64,000 nucleotides of DNA from Humulus lupulus (lineage: Eukaryota > Streptophyta > Magnoliopsida > Rosales > Cannabaceae): NCBI RefSeq assembly GCF_963169125.1, contig NC_084797.1, forward strand, positions 102,759,868 to 102,823,867. Reading direction: 5' to 3'. Every line of letters begins with the position of its first letter. Position 1 is the first letter of the stretch. Below are positions 9,850 to 21,420 of the stretch, piece by piece. Both the position numbers and the translations under genes were made by a program. Under the pieces are notes generated by a model, which saw only the letters and a list, made by a program, of their open reading frames with translations, made no database searches and was not told the origin of the DNA.

Positions 9850-11600
9850 CTCCAGGAAATCAATATCGACCCAGAAATACCTTCAAGGGTTGTAAAGGTT
9901 GGAATGAATCTTGGAACTGAATGGAAAAAAGAGCTGGTCGAGTTTTTGAGAAAGAACCTGGACGTCTTCGCTTGGTCACATAAATATATGGTGGGAATCA
10001 ATCTAAATGTTATAATGCATACTCTGAATGTAGACAGGAATGTGCTCATAAAGGAACATAAATGAAGGCTATTAGGGTTGGAGCGATCAGAAGCTTTAGA
10101 GGGAGAAGTAGCTCGCTTACTTAAGTGTGGATTCATAAGGGAAGAAAAATATCAAACCTAGATTGCTAACCCTGTTTTGGTCCCAAAGCCCAATTGAAAG
10201 TGGAGAATTGGCATTGACTTCTCCGACCTCAATAAGGCATGTTTTAAGGATTGTTTTCCACTACCTCGAATCGATAAGTTGGTAGACGCAATAGCCGGTC
10301 ACGAGCTCATGTCTTTCATTGATGCATATTCTGGATGTAAACAGATCATGATGAACCCTACAGACCAAGGGAAAACTAGCTTCATGACTGAGCATAACGT
10401 ATATTGCTACAAGGTTATGCCATTCGGGCTGAAGAATGTTGGTGAAACATACGAACGGTTGTTCAACAAACTATTTTTTAACCAGATTGGGAAAAACATG
10501 GAAGTGTATGTCGGTGATATGCTAGTAACCATGTATGATATGAAGCTAAATCCCCAAAAGTGCACATTTGGGATTTCCTCTAGAATTTTTTTTTGCTTCA
10601 TAGTTAACACAAGGGGATTAGAGGTGAACCCAGAGAAGTTCAGGTCATTATTAGAAATGCCTTCGCCTAGGTCACGTAAAGAATTACAGAGCTTAACTGG
10701 GAAAGTAGCGACCCTAAACTGCATCATTTCAAAATTGACTGACAAGTGTCTCCCGTTCTACAACTTGCTCAGGGGAAACAAAATTTTTGAGTGGACCAAA
10801 GAATACGAGCAGGTGTATGAGAAACTGAAAACTCACCTGGCAGAACCCCTCATATTGTCAAGATTAGCAGCTGGAGAATGTTTGTTCTTATACCTAGCTG
10901 TGAATGAAAATGTGATCATCGCCATATTAGTTCGAAAAGAAAATCAGTCGCAAAAACTGGTGTGCTACGTGAGTAAAAGGCTTCTGGGAGTTGAATCCAG
11001 ATACCCTTTAATAGAAAATATTGCATTCTGCTTGATCTTGGCCTCGATAAAACTTAGGTCGTATTTCCAGTCCCACACCATCCACTTCTTAACCGATCAA
11101 ACTTTAAGGCAAGTCTTGCAAAAACTTGAAACATTGGGACGTTCGCTTAAGTGGGCCATCGAACTCACTGAGTTCGAGATATTATGTAAGCCACGCACAA
11201 CAATCAAGAGTCAAGCACTTGCTGATTTTGTGGCAGAATGCACAGGTTTTCAGGATGAGCCAATGAGAGAACTAGTGCAAGAGTTGTGGAAACTCTTCGT
11301 TGATGGATCATCCAATAAAAATGGCTCCAGAGCTTGGATAATTTTGATCTCACCTGAGGGACAATGATTACATACAGCACTAAGGTTCAAATTCGAAGCA
11401 TCCAACAATGAAGTTGAGTATGAAGCTCTATTGGTTGGAATACCAGTGGCAAAATAATTGAAAGTAAAGACGATCTAATGTTATAGTGATTCTCATCTCG
11501 TGGTTAATCAGATATTGGGGACTATCCAACTCGAGGAATCGAAATGGCGACCTATCTAGCTAAGGTTAAAGATGAGTTGTCTGAGTTTTAGTTCTGCTCC
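9850..11600 (+). pseudogene. T2 reverse transcriptase and RNase H, catalytic box mutated
   Basis: The RT core is recognisable: I-D-F-S-D-L-N-K-A near 10213, F-P-L-P-R-I-D near 10258, and V-M-P-F-G-L-K-N near 10416. The catalytic Y-V-D-D has become Y-V-G-D (10507-10518). Directly after it about two dozen residues are missing compared with T5 (T5 has a long K-S-K-I...E-C-F stretch before M-K-L-N-P-Q-K-C). The longest open stretch is 10279-11367, which continues into the RNase H start F-V-D-G-S-S-N near 11300. Later RNase H is in broken frames. RT activity is not expected. Confidence 0.85.
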
Positions 11601-11849
11601 ATTGAGTAGGTACCCCACGAACAGAATTTGAATGCTGATGCTCTTGCCTGACTTGCCACCACCAAAGAGGCGGATACATTAAACATGATCCTAGAGGATT
11701 TCTTATAACAACCAAGCGTAGCGGAAGAACTAGTTGAGGTCGGAGTGATAGACAAAAAATCGACATGGATAACCTCCATAATGCAATACCTCACAATCGT
11801 CAAACTACCAAATGATCAAAAGGACGCATGAAAATTGTTATATCAAGTC

Positions 11850-12953
11850 CAATGGTATGTTATGGTTGAGGGAATTCTATACCTACGAGGGCATTTGCTA
11901 CCCCTCCTGCGGTGTGTTCTGCCAGAGGAGGCATAGACTATCCTAGATGAGATACAATAAGCATTTTGTGGAGATCACGCTGGGGGCAAAAGATGGCTCT
12001 AAAGTTATTGAGGCAGGGCTATTTTTGGCCTACGCTCAAAAAGGACTCAACCTCATACATGAAAACATGTGATAAATGAAAACGCTTTGCCACAGTTGTG
12101 TGGGTAGCACCTGTTTAGCTAACCATGATTTCATTGCCCTAGCCATTCATAGTATGGGGGGTCGACTTGATTGGTTCACTACCAGCAAGAAAAGGAGGAG
12201 TTCGCTATGTCGTTGTCACCATCGACTACTTTACAAAGTGGGTCGAGGCCGAGCCTCTGGCGACCATAACCTCAAAGAGAGTTCTAGATTTCATTGTAAA
12301 GAACATCAAAAGTCATTTTGGTCTCCCAAAGAAGTTCATGTCTTAAAACTTAGTTTGATTGTGATCTTTTCACAAAATTTTGTGAGAAATACGACATAAC
12401 CAAGAGGTTTTCTTCAGTGGCATATGCGCAAGCTAATGGGCAGGTCGAGGCTGAAAATAAAACACTAAGGGAGAATTTAAAGAAATAACTACAAGAAGCC
12501 AAGGAACTATTGCCTGAGCAGCTCCCGCGAGTACTTTGGGCCTATAGGACCTCACATCGCGCCACCATGGGGCACACTCCCTTCTCTTTAACCTTTGGAA
12601 TTTAGGCTATGCTCCCAATTGAAGAACTAGTGATGTCACATAGATAGAAAAACTTTGTTCAAGATCGAAACCACGAATTGCTCAATGCATCTCTGGATCT
12701 GATCAGCAGATAATTACTCGTTACTTTAACTGGAAGGTAAAAGGACGCAGACTCATACTGGGTGACTTAGTGCTTCGAATGGGTGTGTTTGTTAAGTAAA
12801 GATCCTAAAGATGGTGTATTGGGACTAAATTGGGAAGGACCGTACCAAATCATGGAAATCTTACGTGAAGGAACCTTCAAACTAGCTTGGTTAACTGGAG
12901 AGTTGGTCCGACGGACCTGGAATGCTCTACGTCTCAAGAAATATGATCACTAA
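11850..12953 (+). pseudogene. T2 integrase, broken
   Basis: Integrase blocks follow in order and in shifting frames: the zinc-binding region (G-D-H near 11970, C-x2-C near 12070), the catalytic core (W-G-S/I-D-L near 12150, Y-A-Q/P-A-N-G-Q-V-E near 12425) and the C-terminal E-G-P-Y-Q near 12838. The end is W-N-A-L-R-L-K-K-Y-D-H and a TAA at 12951-12953. Multiple stops and frameshifts are present. It is the homologue of the T3 and T5 integrases. Confidence 0.8.
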
Positions 12954-13332
12954 TAGGATGACTTTGTTAATTTTAATGTTTTTAGTATTTTCAGTGTAAG
13001 GCTTATTTATAAAAGCCATTCTATTTTAATAGCACTAATTTGCTACATAATTTAACGTAGAACCAATAATCTTATCTTACTCTTGCGATGTATCACGTTC
13101 TCATTTTGTAAAAGCGACCTAGAATATTGATAAATTCTGATCGCTTGGGGGGCATATAACCCTCAAAGAGTTTTTAAAAGTATTTAGCACATTTGGATAG
13201 AATTCAGAACATAGAATTTGGAAAATTGATTATTCAATGGTTTTTTAAAGCTCGAATTGTCAAACAAAAAAAATAGAATACGAACTAAGTTAAGAAAATC
13301 AAAGAAACAAAACCAAGAATTAAACTAGGAAA
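12954..13332. other. T2 3' untranslated stretch
   Basis: About 380 AT-rich bases lie between the integrase stop and the short tandem array. I find no coding signal or repeat here. By position it is the 3' UTR of the plus-strand gag-pol transcript. Confidence 0.5.
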
Positions 13333-13560
13333 TCTTGGATATAACCATGTTTGAGGCTTGATTACTAATAGGAATAACATTATAGGTGAGCAAACTCCTT
13401 GATATAGCCAGGTCCAAGGCCTGATTCCACATGCATAACGCTATCAGGCGAGCAAACTCCTAGATATAACCAGGTCCGAGGCCTGATTCCTAACATGTAT
13501 AATGCTATTAGGTGGGAAAATTCTTGGATATAACCAGGTCATCAATCAGAATTAATTGGT
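13333..13560. repeat. T2 tandem array, period about 63, four units
   Basis: Diverged direct copies start at 13333, 13398, 13460 and 13523. Each contains 'ATATAACCAGGTC' or a variant, then 'GGCCTGATT' and 'GCAAACTCCT'. They lie between gag-pol and the convergent antisense gene, as in T1, T3 and T5. Confidence 0.8.
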
Positions 13561-13831
13561 CGAGCCATCGGACGTCTATCTTGACCCAAAGATAAATCTT
13601 ATGATTGCAACTGTGCAAGGACTTAAAGTTCATAAGCATGTAAAGATAATAGGTTAAGGGGAACAAAAATAGATCATAAAGTACTTACAAGTTTATCAAT
13701 AACTCAAGGAAAAATAACCTTGAACTGTGCCTGAAGGCGATTGTTTCAGCTTTTGAAAGCTTAATTACAAGGGATTTAAAAAAACCTGAAATAAACCACA
13801 AATCAAAAAATAATAATAAGATGAGGGCACC

Positions 13832-16476
13832 CTAAACATCACTGAGCTCTAGTAACTCTCCCTTGTGATGTCACCTCATCGTCACCCTCTTTAGCAGCTC
13901 CAGAAGCCTCCACGATCTCGAAGGGCCCTTGCGAGAGTCAACTCTTGAACTTGGTAATATCACTCCCCCAAAGCTCATCTACAATGAGAAATCTCCTTCT
14001 TGGTTGTATGCCTAGCACTGGTATAACATCTCCTCCATAACATTTGTTGCCTCGACAACATCCAGCTTTGCCTGCTTAGCATCCTGGTTCACCTTATCGG
14101 CATCCTCCTTAGCTTTCTCCTATACCTTAGATAGTTTCTTTTTGAGCACATTGCCTTCCTCAAGTTAATTGTTGAGGTTGTTGACCTTGACCTACAGCTG
14201 GTCTCGATGATGGCTCACCTCAATGACTTGTTCCTTGGTGATTCGACCATGGTCTTGGGATGTCGCCAAGGCGGCCCTGACCTCATCTCTTTGAGCTCGA
14301 ATCCAGGCAATGCCAACAAACTTGAGCTAAGCAAGACTACAAAATAAAAATACATGGCAGGATTAGCTCTTGAAAAAATAGGGGGGAATGTAGCAGGGAG
14401 GAGAATAACTCACAGTTAGATTTATTCCTAAAGCTTAGTCCAGGACATCCCCTGAGGAATGCTCCCTTATGGTCCTCAGGTCCTTGACGATAACTTTATT
14501 GGAATGACCCACCATGTCGTTCGCCATGTAGTGGAGTGGTCCACGAAGAGCTTCCGGGATCCTTGCAACCTTGAGCGGCTTGACTGGGAGCTGCAAGTCC
14601 GCGAGTTGCGTGTTTGGGAGATGAGTATATGGGTCCTCGCCTTGAACAACTTGAGGAACCACAACAGGTTTGCATGGAGGAGGAAGAGGAGACTCATGAA
14701 TGGTAACTGTAGTTACTTGAACTGGCAGTTGCTTTTGCTACTATTGTTTTTGAGTGCTGCTAGCACCTTTTATCAATACAGGGGATCCAATAGCAGCTCC
14801 GGCTCTAGAGATGCTTTTCTTTGATATTCTCTCCTTTTTGACGATGGGTCAAGTTCCGGCCCCACCAAATTTGAAGGCAATCTTCAACTTCATAACTTCG
14901 TCTACAAAAGGGCGAATAGAAAATTTAGATCCAAGAAATGATTAATCATGATAACACAAGGCAAAGAATAGTACAAGAACCCTACCCTCCGAGCTAGAGG
15001 AGGAAACTACTATGATTGGCTCTGGATTACGAATCGGTCTGGGTGAAACCTCTAACTCTTTGACTATCGAAAGAGGGGGAGACTCTAGTATTATTACATT
15101 TTGGCAACTATGGGGTTCAGGCTCCTCATCTGGACTAGACTCATGCTCAGCCTGCATAATACCCGGGGTATAAAAACCATGAAAATGGGAGGCCACGACA
15201 AAATGTTTCTACCGTATTCCTAAAAAATAATGAACCTAAAGTGAAGGGTATAATCTACCACTATGGTACATCTGGGTAGCTGTGGTCGCAACGTACAACC
15301 AAGTGATCCACACACTGAAGGACGATCACGCTCAGGTCCGGGTCAACCTGGTGTCACTCACGAGCTACCTTGGGTTGAATCAGACTAGCCTAAAACTGGT
15401 AGCAGCTCGGTTCAATTCTCTATGTGGGTTACCTTTGGCGGAGGTGTCGACTACTGCCCCCGATTCAGAAACCTTTTTTTGTGCACCCATTGCGCGACCT
15501 CCTCCTCTTCATCAACCTCTTCGACGATAGGGATGAGTTCCTAGGGATGAGGGAGGAGTGAGGAGGGCCTCGAGCTCTGATCACCAGTGTCTCATCTTTC
15601 TGAATAAGCTTGCAAGACACCATGGTAGCATCATTAACCACCATTCAGAACTCTTTCTCCTTGGTAGGAATACGAGCCAAAGTCTCATATTGACCAACAA
15701 TGGTCTCTGACCGCCCTGTTGTCTTATATATAGTTGCACAAAGTAATAACTCGATCATAATATGATTGAACTTGAATGAAAAGGAATTCAAGTACAAAGT
15801 TCAAGGAGCTGAGAAACTTACGAGGATGTTTGAAATATCGATGGGTGCAATTCTTGAACCTATTTGACATAAAGAATTGATCATTATAGTCATTCGGGTG
15901 GCTGAGGAGGTCAATGATGGAGGTCGTACTGGGGAATCTGGTTAGGTAGTAGAAGCCATCACCTCGTCCCATTCATTCCGGATTGGAAAAGAAGTACAAA
16001 ATGTCAATGAGGGTGGGAACCTCCCACTCGTGCCTCAAAAATAGATATTTAATCCCCGCCAAAAGTTGATACGAATTTGGGGGGAGCTAGAACAGTGCCA
16101 GTTAGACGTAGTTCGAAAAATCTATGAAATACTGGTCCAAGGGGAGAAAAGTGCCTTCCTTCAGGTGCTCATCGCGCCAAGCCCCGAAGTTGTCCTGAAG
16201 CAGAGTGTAGTTCCTCTCTCCTTCCAACAAAAGGTGGGCAAGAAGACCCTTGGACCCCAACTTGATTCTATGACTCAATAAAATTTTATTCACCTTGCCC
16301 TGAGTCTTTATCTGGGATTCAATGTGCTCGACATCAAAGAAGGCGTTGGGGTCAACTATGATCTCCCTGTCAACTGCTGGATCGAAGTGGGGAATAGGGG
16401 TCTTGGATGCAATCTTCTTACCCTTATTCCTACTCTAAGAAGAAGAGCTCGCCACTGACTTCTTCTGGTTTGCCAT
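13832..16476 (-). pseudogene. T2 antisense gene (gypsy-type transposon domain), four exons, broken
   Basis: The minus-strand ATG is at 16476, with a stop at codon 14. Exon 1 (to 15822) keeps the family signature F-L-P-L-D-Q-Y-F and later R-G-D-G-F-Y-Y-L-T-R-F-P, and ends at a CTCGTAAGT donor exactly as in T3-T5. Exon 2 starts near 15735, but its acceptor AG appears mutated to AA. It ends near the S-S-S-S-S-E-G block at about 14990. Exon 3 includes I-P-E-A-L-R-G (about 14550). Exon 4 starts after a TTTTGTAG acceptor (14337) and encodes a Lys/Glu-rich coiled coil ending with C-x-A-Y-N-x-x-x-D-F-S. It is clearly homologous to the intact T3 gene and clearly dead. Confidence 0.8.
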
Positions 16477-16488
16477 AATTTAGCTCGC

Positions 16489-17181
16489 CTGGCGACAAAG
16501 CGGCCTGTTAGAAGTGACCTAAGATAAAACCTTGCTATGATGTCAAAGTATGGCAACCCGAGGGTTTGGATTTGATCTATTTGACATAAGATATATACTA
16601 GTAAAGATATCCCCTAGCACCAACGCGTGTACGCATGCGCGGTCAGTGACCACATGCTGTAACCTCAGGAAACCCCTTATATTTTGGGATTCGCATGTTA
16701 GACCCAATACCTTTTTGAAAAGAGGTTTAATGCAAAACCACTCAAGAAACCGTAACCCTTAAGCTACCCAAAACAAAACCTAAAAATCCTCAAGTCGTTA
16801 CATTCACATACTTAGACGATCCTCTTTCAAAGCCAAAAAATCACTTGTTTCTTTTTATACATTATTTCTAATCAGACCTAGTGCTATTTTTTTGGCCTAA
16901 CAAATACCCATTATAAACTCAAACAGAAGCGAAGTAGTAAAATATATTGGAAAAATTTCACAAAACATATTGCGAAATAGGAAGATTAAATTTAAACCGG
17001 ATATAAAGATACTTACAGTTTGGTTTTTTGGTCGAGGAAATGATGGCAAAACCTAAGGTAATATCCTTAAAGCTTCTGGAAAATGAGGGAATTCAGAGGG
17101 CTCTAAAAGTATTTTAAGAAGAAAAAGGAAAAAAATTGAATGCAAAGGTGGTAAGGTTTAGGTCTAGTTCTCCTATTTATA
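16489..17181 (-). promoter_or_regulatory. T2 antisense promoter, 5' UTR and 5'-UTR intron
   Basis: On the minus strand a TATA-like TATAAATAG lies at 17181-17173, preceded by ACG as in T4 and T5. A CTGTAAGT donor is at 17016 and a CGCCAG acceptor at 16490-16489, 12 bases before the ATG at 16476. T3, T4 and T5 have the same layout at the same distances, which is the main support. Apart from this I see no feature in the stretch. Confidence 0.6.
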
Positions 17182-17430
17182 CGTAAACTTCAAGAGTCAA
17201 TCTAGGCAACACGATTAGAGTAGTTCAAGATCCAAGGGCCTGGGTTAAATAAACCAAGTGGCGTCAAAAGGTTGACAAGACAGTTGTCATAGTACTCGAA
17301 ACTCGAACTGGCACCTATTATAGACTGATATGTGTCTCGCACTTGAGTGAGTGGGTAGGCGCGTTTTCACATAATAGAAGCCTAAAAGTGCCTAGTGTGC
17401 ATGTCAGGAGTGATATCATGCATGAACAGG

Positions 17431-17444
17431 AGCTTGGGGGCAAA
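17431..17444 (+). other. T2 polypurine tract
   Basis: AGCTTGGGGGCAAA directly precedes the 3' LTR. It primes plus-strand DNA synthesis in LTR elements. The same G-rich tract abuts the 3' LTRs of T3, T4 and T5 on the minus strand, so it fixes element orientation. Confidence 0.85.
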
Positions 17445-18150
17445 TGTTTTACCTCAAGATAAATATGAGCTAAATACTCTGGAGTGAGCAACTCGAGTCA
17501 AACTTGACAGATTACGACAGCCAAATAATCTCCGGATGGCCTCTTAGGCTAACAACTTAGTTCGAGATGCGTGATGGCCAAATTTCCTTCTAGAAACTCT
17601 AAACCTGACCTGTGTCAAGTTAAGTTAGTTCTTTGACATCCAGCTTGAATGAAGTGTTCATCTCGCAGAAGCATGGTCATGATGCACAATGAAGGATCCC
17701 AAAAGACTCAGAGATTCCTAAAACACTCATTAATGCTCAAATATTATTCTGTATTATTACCAAATTTTGGGGTCATAGAATAAATATGCATTAATGTATT
17801 TATGTAAATGGGATGTTACCCAAAAATGTATGTTACCATATTTATGCATGGTTAGCGAAAACTGTCCAGGTAGAATTTCCTACAAATACATGGGAGAATG
17901 GACAGAAAGAGGGATTACATTTTGGTATACAGAAACTCTGGTGAAATTGTGACAGACAATTTAACGGTGAGAAACAAACAGATTAATAAGATTGACTCGT
18001 TGACTAGGTGGATTTTTAACCACCGAACCATGTAAAAGTATGGGTGGTCTTAATAATATTTTTATGTTATTTCAATTACAATTTAACAAAAGCCTAATAT
18101 CCTTATTGTCAGATTACTTAATCCACTATTGGTAAATAACCATGTAAACA
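17445..18150 (+). repeat. T2 3' LTR (706 bp)
   Basis: It starts TGTTTTACC and ends ACCATGTAAACA, followed by the TSD TATTG. It is the complete copy and aligns with 7321-7941 over most of its length. Its TATA region (CCTACAAATACATGG near 17880) is decayed compared with the 5' copy. Confidence 0.85.
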
Positions 18151-18155
18151 TATTG

Positions 18156-18422
18156 TATAGACGAAACATATTGCTCGTTAGCTTTGTTCTTCTTCGAGCT
18201 ATTAGTAGTCAGGTCATTACCTCTATTTCCATTTATTTTTTTACTATTATTATTATTGTTGCTATTTTGTGCGAGAGTTGTTGTGGTATTTAACTTATTG
18301 TTAGTTTGTTTCATGCCCCTAATATTTGATCGAGCATCTTCAAGGATGATAAATTCTTGAGCACTAGCCACGATCTCATCTATTGTATGAACTTCTTTTT
18401 GCTATAGGTCCTCCCATAATGA
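18156..18422 (-). pseudogene. T0: Tat gag fragment, continuation
   Basis: On the minus strand this reads L-W-E-D-L, a stop, then Q-K-E-V-H-T-I-D-E-I-V-A-S-A-Q-E-F-I-I-L-E-D-A, matching the gag block L-W-x-D-I-Q-x-x-G-V-S-S-V-x-E-F-L-x-x-A-Q-E-W-I-N-L-E-E-A of T3. An Asn/Lys-rich spacer follows and leads toward the zinc-knuckle part at 7320-6955. An open stretch of 81 codons exists, but it is a gag piece, not a separate gene. It is cut at 18422 by copia LTR C1. Confidence 0.65.
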
Positions 18423-18831
18423 TGTTAGTATTGATTGTATAAATACATGTGTGCAGTGGAAGAGTGGCAATAAAAATTTAACCAATACAAAATCCAAGAT
18501 CACATACATACCAATACATTAAATCAACATTCACAAAAGATAGAATCATATCTCTCGTAGCCTATCAAGAATCTTCACTATCTTTTTCTACAACAATAAC
18601 GATCACCGAATTCAATGAGACAGCTTTGAGATTCACGCCAAATCTCAACACACAAGGATATGTGTGGGCAAGTAGGATATTATGGACAAAATTTAGGTTC
18701 TCTTGATGTACTCAACACATAAGATACAAAGAGGTTTGGAGAAGACAAAGCCTCTAAGAGAGGTTTAAAGAATTAAAAATCAATCGCTTCTCTTTTTTAG
18801 GACACATTATTGAACTTTTATAAACCTACAA

Positions 18832-19663
18832 GGCTATTTAGTATTTTAGCCCCCCGAACTATGACCTATACCTTATTGTTCTCCCTACTTTTTTTGAGCA
18901 GTTAAAAATTACCCTCGAACTATTCTTAGTGTTGTAAAGTGGGTCTTAGGTTAAGTTTTATCCTATGTAGCTAACGGATTGCTGAGTTGTTATTGCAACA
19001 TCAGTGTCATGTGTATAATTTAAAATACAAAATAATATAAAATTAGAAACTATATATTTATTATAAAATATTTCAAAAATTAAAAAAAATTCTTTTTAAT
19101 TCTAAAAAGATTATTATTTCTTTGAATAAATTCTAAAAAGATTAATTAAATAAAATTTTCAAATATTAGAAAAAACTGAAAATAATCTATTATTTTTTTT
19201 AAAAAAAAAAGCTTAAACAAATCTAATTTAAACTTTATTAATTTCATCATTATTAAAAATAAATAATTTAAATTGGCCAAACAAAAAAAATTAGATGATT
19301 TTCAGTTTATTTTTTTTATATTGGAAAATTTTATTTACTTAATCTTTTAAAAAATTATTAAAAACATTTAATCTTGTAAGAATTAAAAATATTTTTTTTA
19401 TTTTTTAATTATTTTGAATTTCAATATTTTATCACAAATATATATTATTTAATTTAAAATTATTTTTTATTTTAATTTATACACATGACGCTGACGTGGC
19501 AATGCCAAGTCAACAATCCGTTAGCCACATAGGATAAAACTTAACAGAAGTCTCACTTTACAATACTGTGAATAGTTTGGGGGTATTTTTTAACGACTCG
19601 AAAAAATCAGGGGGCATAGTAATGTATTGGTCATAGTTCGGTGGGCAAAAATTCTAAATAGCC
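18832..19663. mobile_element. M1: 832-bp MITE with about 190-bp terminal inverted repeats (Mutator-like)
   Basis: The left end (GGCTATTTAG..., then CCCCCGAACTATGACC) and the right end (its complement, closing with CTAAATAGCC) are inverted copies over roughly 190 bases. They match down to ATAGGATAAAACTTAA and CACATGAC near the inner limit. The middle is very AT-rich and has no coding frame. Flanking 9-mers AACCTACAA (18823) and AACATAAAA (19664) agree at 7 of 9 positions, as expected for a decayed Mutator-type 9-base TSD. Long inverted repeats plus a 9-base TSD point to a non-autonomous Mutator-like element. Confidence 0.75.
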
Positions 19664-20481
19664 AACATAAAATAATATAACAAAATTAGACTCAGTTAAA
19701 ACTGATTAGGTTTAGGATAAAATTATTTCATCAATATTTTAATCCAATTAAAATATATCTTTTTTAAAATAATTATTAAATAAATAAATAATTCAAATTC
19801 TTAACAATTAAAATTTGAATTAACATTTGTGACAAGCCAATTTATCTCATTTATTTATTTATTAAATAATTCAAGTAATTTAAATATTTGTTAAATAATT
19901 CATAAATATGTTGTCATATTTATAAAATAGTTCAAATTCAAATTCAAATTCTTTACAATAATGGGTCGTGACATGTGTCACATGCTAGTTTATCTCATTT
20001 TTTATTTAATTAATAAAAAATATTTATACATGAAAAGAATATAATATTTCATAAATGCATAAATATCAGTGAATTCAAAATTAAATTTATCTTATAATTT
20101 AAATGATTTATTATCATATAATAAATTAATATTTTTCTCTCTCTTTATTAATTAATCCAACATTAATTAATATTTAATACTTCTATTATATAGTTTTTAA
20201 ATAAAACATATTAGTTTATTTGTTTAATTAATTAATTAAATATAATTATCACATAATTATAAATTAGCTCAAAAATATCAATTCCTTGGCAATTAAATCA
20301 TTTTCTCCTTTTAATTTGTCAATTATATCTACACCCTTGACAATGTAGTATAAATGTTACTTGGGGAACATGGACCTATAACACTAAGCACCAATAAACT
20401 AGATTATTAATTAAACTCTTTCATTAAATAATCTTTATTATTATTTCTATTATCACTCCTCTATTAATATAAAATTGCACG

Positions 20482-21420
20482 TGTTGACTGTCGTTTTCGC
20501 TATCAACATAATCTAAGAACTTAACAGAAAATAGAAGAAAATAACACGAACGTTTTACGTGATCAGGCTATAAAAGAGCTCTAGTCCACGAGTCTTTGAT
20601 ATAATTGATTTTGAAGCTTGTTTGAGCCAACTTCGATGGAGTCTGAGGCAACATATATATTGCTCTGAGTTTACAATGCTTAACTAGCCAAAGTTCTGAA
20701 CCCTTTACGAGGAGATATCCTATAGCCCTATTTATAGGGGCCTTGGTCATTAATGTCCTTAATAGACAATTAATATAACATTCCCCATTATTTGGGGAGT
20801 AAAATGATAATTAATTAAATAGGAATGAACTAAGAAAAATCATGGGCCTAGGCAGATTACACAGGGTCCATTTGTAGAAAGTTACCCACCAACTTTACGG
20901 GGAACAAGTATCTGACAGTGTCAGGATACGACTGCACGATCGCCCATGTCACGCGGCATTGTGGGAAATGTCGAGTGTCAAGTGTACGAACTTGACGCCA
21001 CTACATGGGGCTCACCAAAATTTATCAAACGATCTTTTGGTGGACCACAGCTATAGTGATTGACACTTGGCAGCTACCCCAGGTCCAAGGACAAGAATCC
21101 TAGACCTGAGGGATTGGTGAATAAAGAAAGCAAGAGGACCACCGGAACGGTCCTCGGGGTGTGGCCTTAATTGGAGACATCCACGTCTTGGAAACAAACC
21201 ACAGACGTGGCCTCACTTGGAGACATCCGCCCCTCGAGGACAAACCTAGGGGCATGGCCTTACACAGAGACATCCACATCTGGCCAGATCACAATACTAG
21301 GGGAGAATTGTACACTCTGAGGAACTCTGCGCGAGTTGTACAAAACCTCATTAACACTCAAGGAGCTTAATTACTCCTTTAATGACTGCCACATGTCCTC
21401 TAGTGAAATCACAGACAACA
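20482..21420 (-). mobile_element. S2: solo LTR (939 bp), Tat-like
   Basis: It starts TGTTGACTG and ends ACAGACAACA, with inverted ends TGTTG/CAACA. It interrupts the C1 copia LTR between 'AATTGCAC' and 'CTCTTTG', which are adjacent in C3. The flanking 5-mers (GCACG and ACACT) agree only at the central CAC, so the TSD is decayed. The complement carries a TATA-like CTATAAATAGG (near 20735), which sets the sense as minus. A three-copy, about 46-base direct repeat (GTGGCCTTAATTGGAGACATCC type) lies at 21161-21290. The 60-codon open frame at 20568-20750 is not supported. Confidence 0.75.

Larger units (their letters stand above)
7321..18150 (+). mobile_element. T2: complete but decayed Ty3/gypsy Tat-type element
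   Basis: It is flanked by the perfect TSD TATTG (7316-7320 and 18151-18155). Layout: 5' LTR (7321 to about 7941), gag-pol on plus (7942-12953), short tandem repeats (13333-13560), opposite-strand gene (16476-13832), polypurine tract (17431-17444) and 3' LTR (17445-18150). The LTRs differ at many positions and by indels. The RT catalytic box is mutated and frames are broken throughout, so it is an old insertion. The end of the 5' LTR, the primer-binding site and the gag N-terminus are deleted. Confidence 0.9.

Noticed and set aside
10279..11367. 362-codon frame as an intact reverse transcriptase gene
   Set aside because: The catalytic box is Y-V-G-D, part of RT is deleted, and the frame starts within RT. 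It is a fragment of a decayed gag-pol.
18126..18371. Asn-rich 81-codon minus-strand frame as a possible host gene
   Set aside because: Its start matches Tat gag (A-Q-E-F-I-I-L-E-D-A) and the frame continues across the T2 insertion into a zinc-knuckle remnant, so it is a gag fragment of T0.
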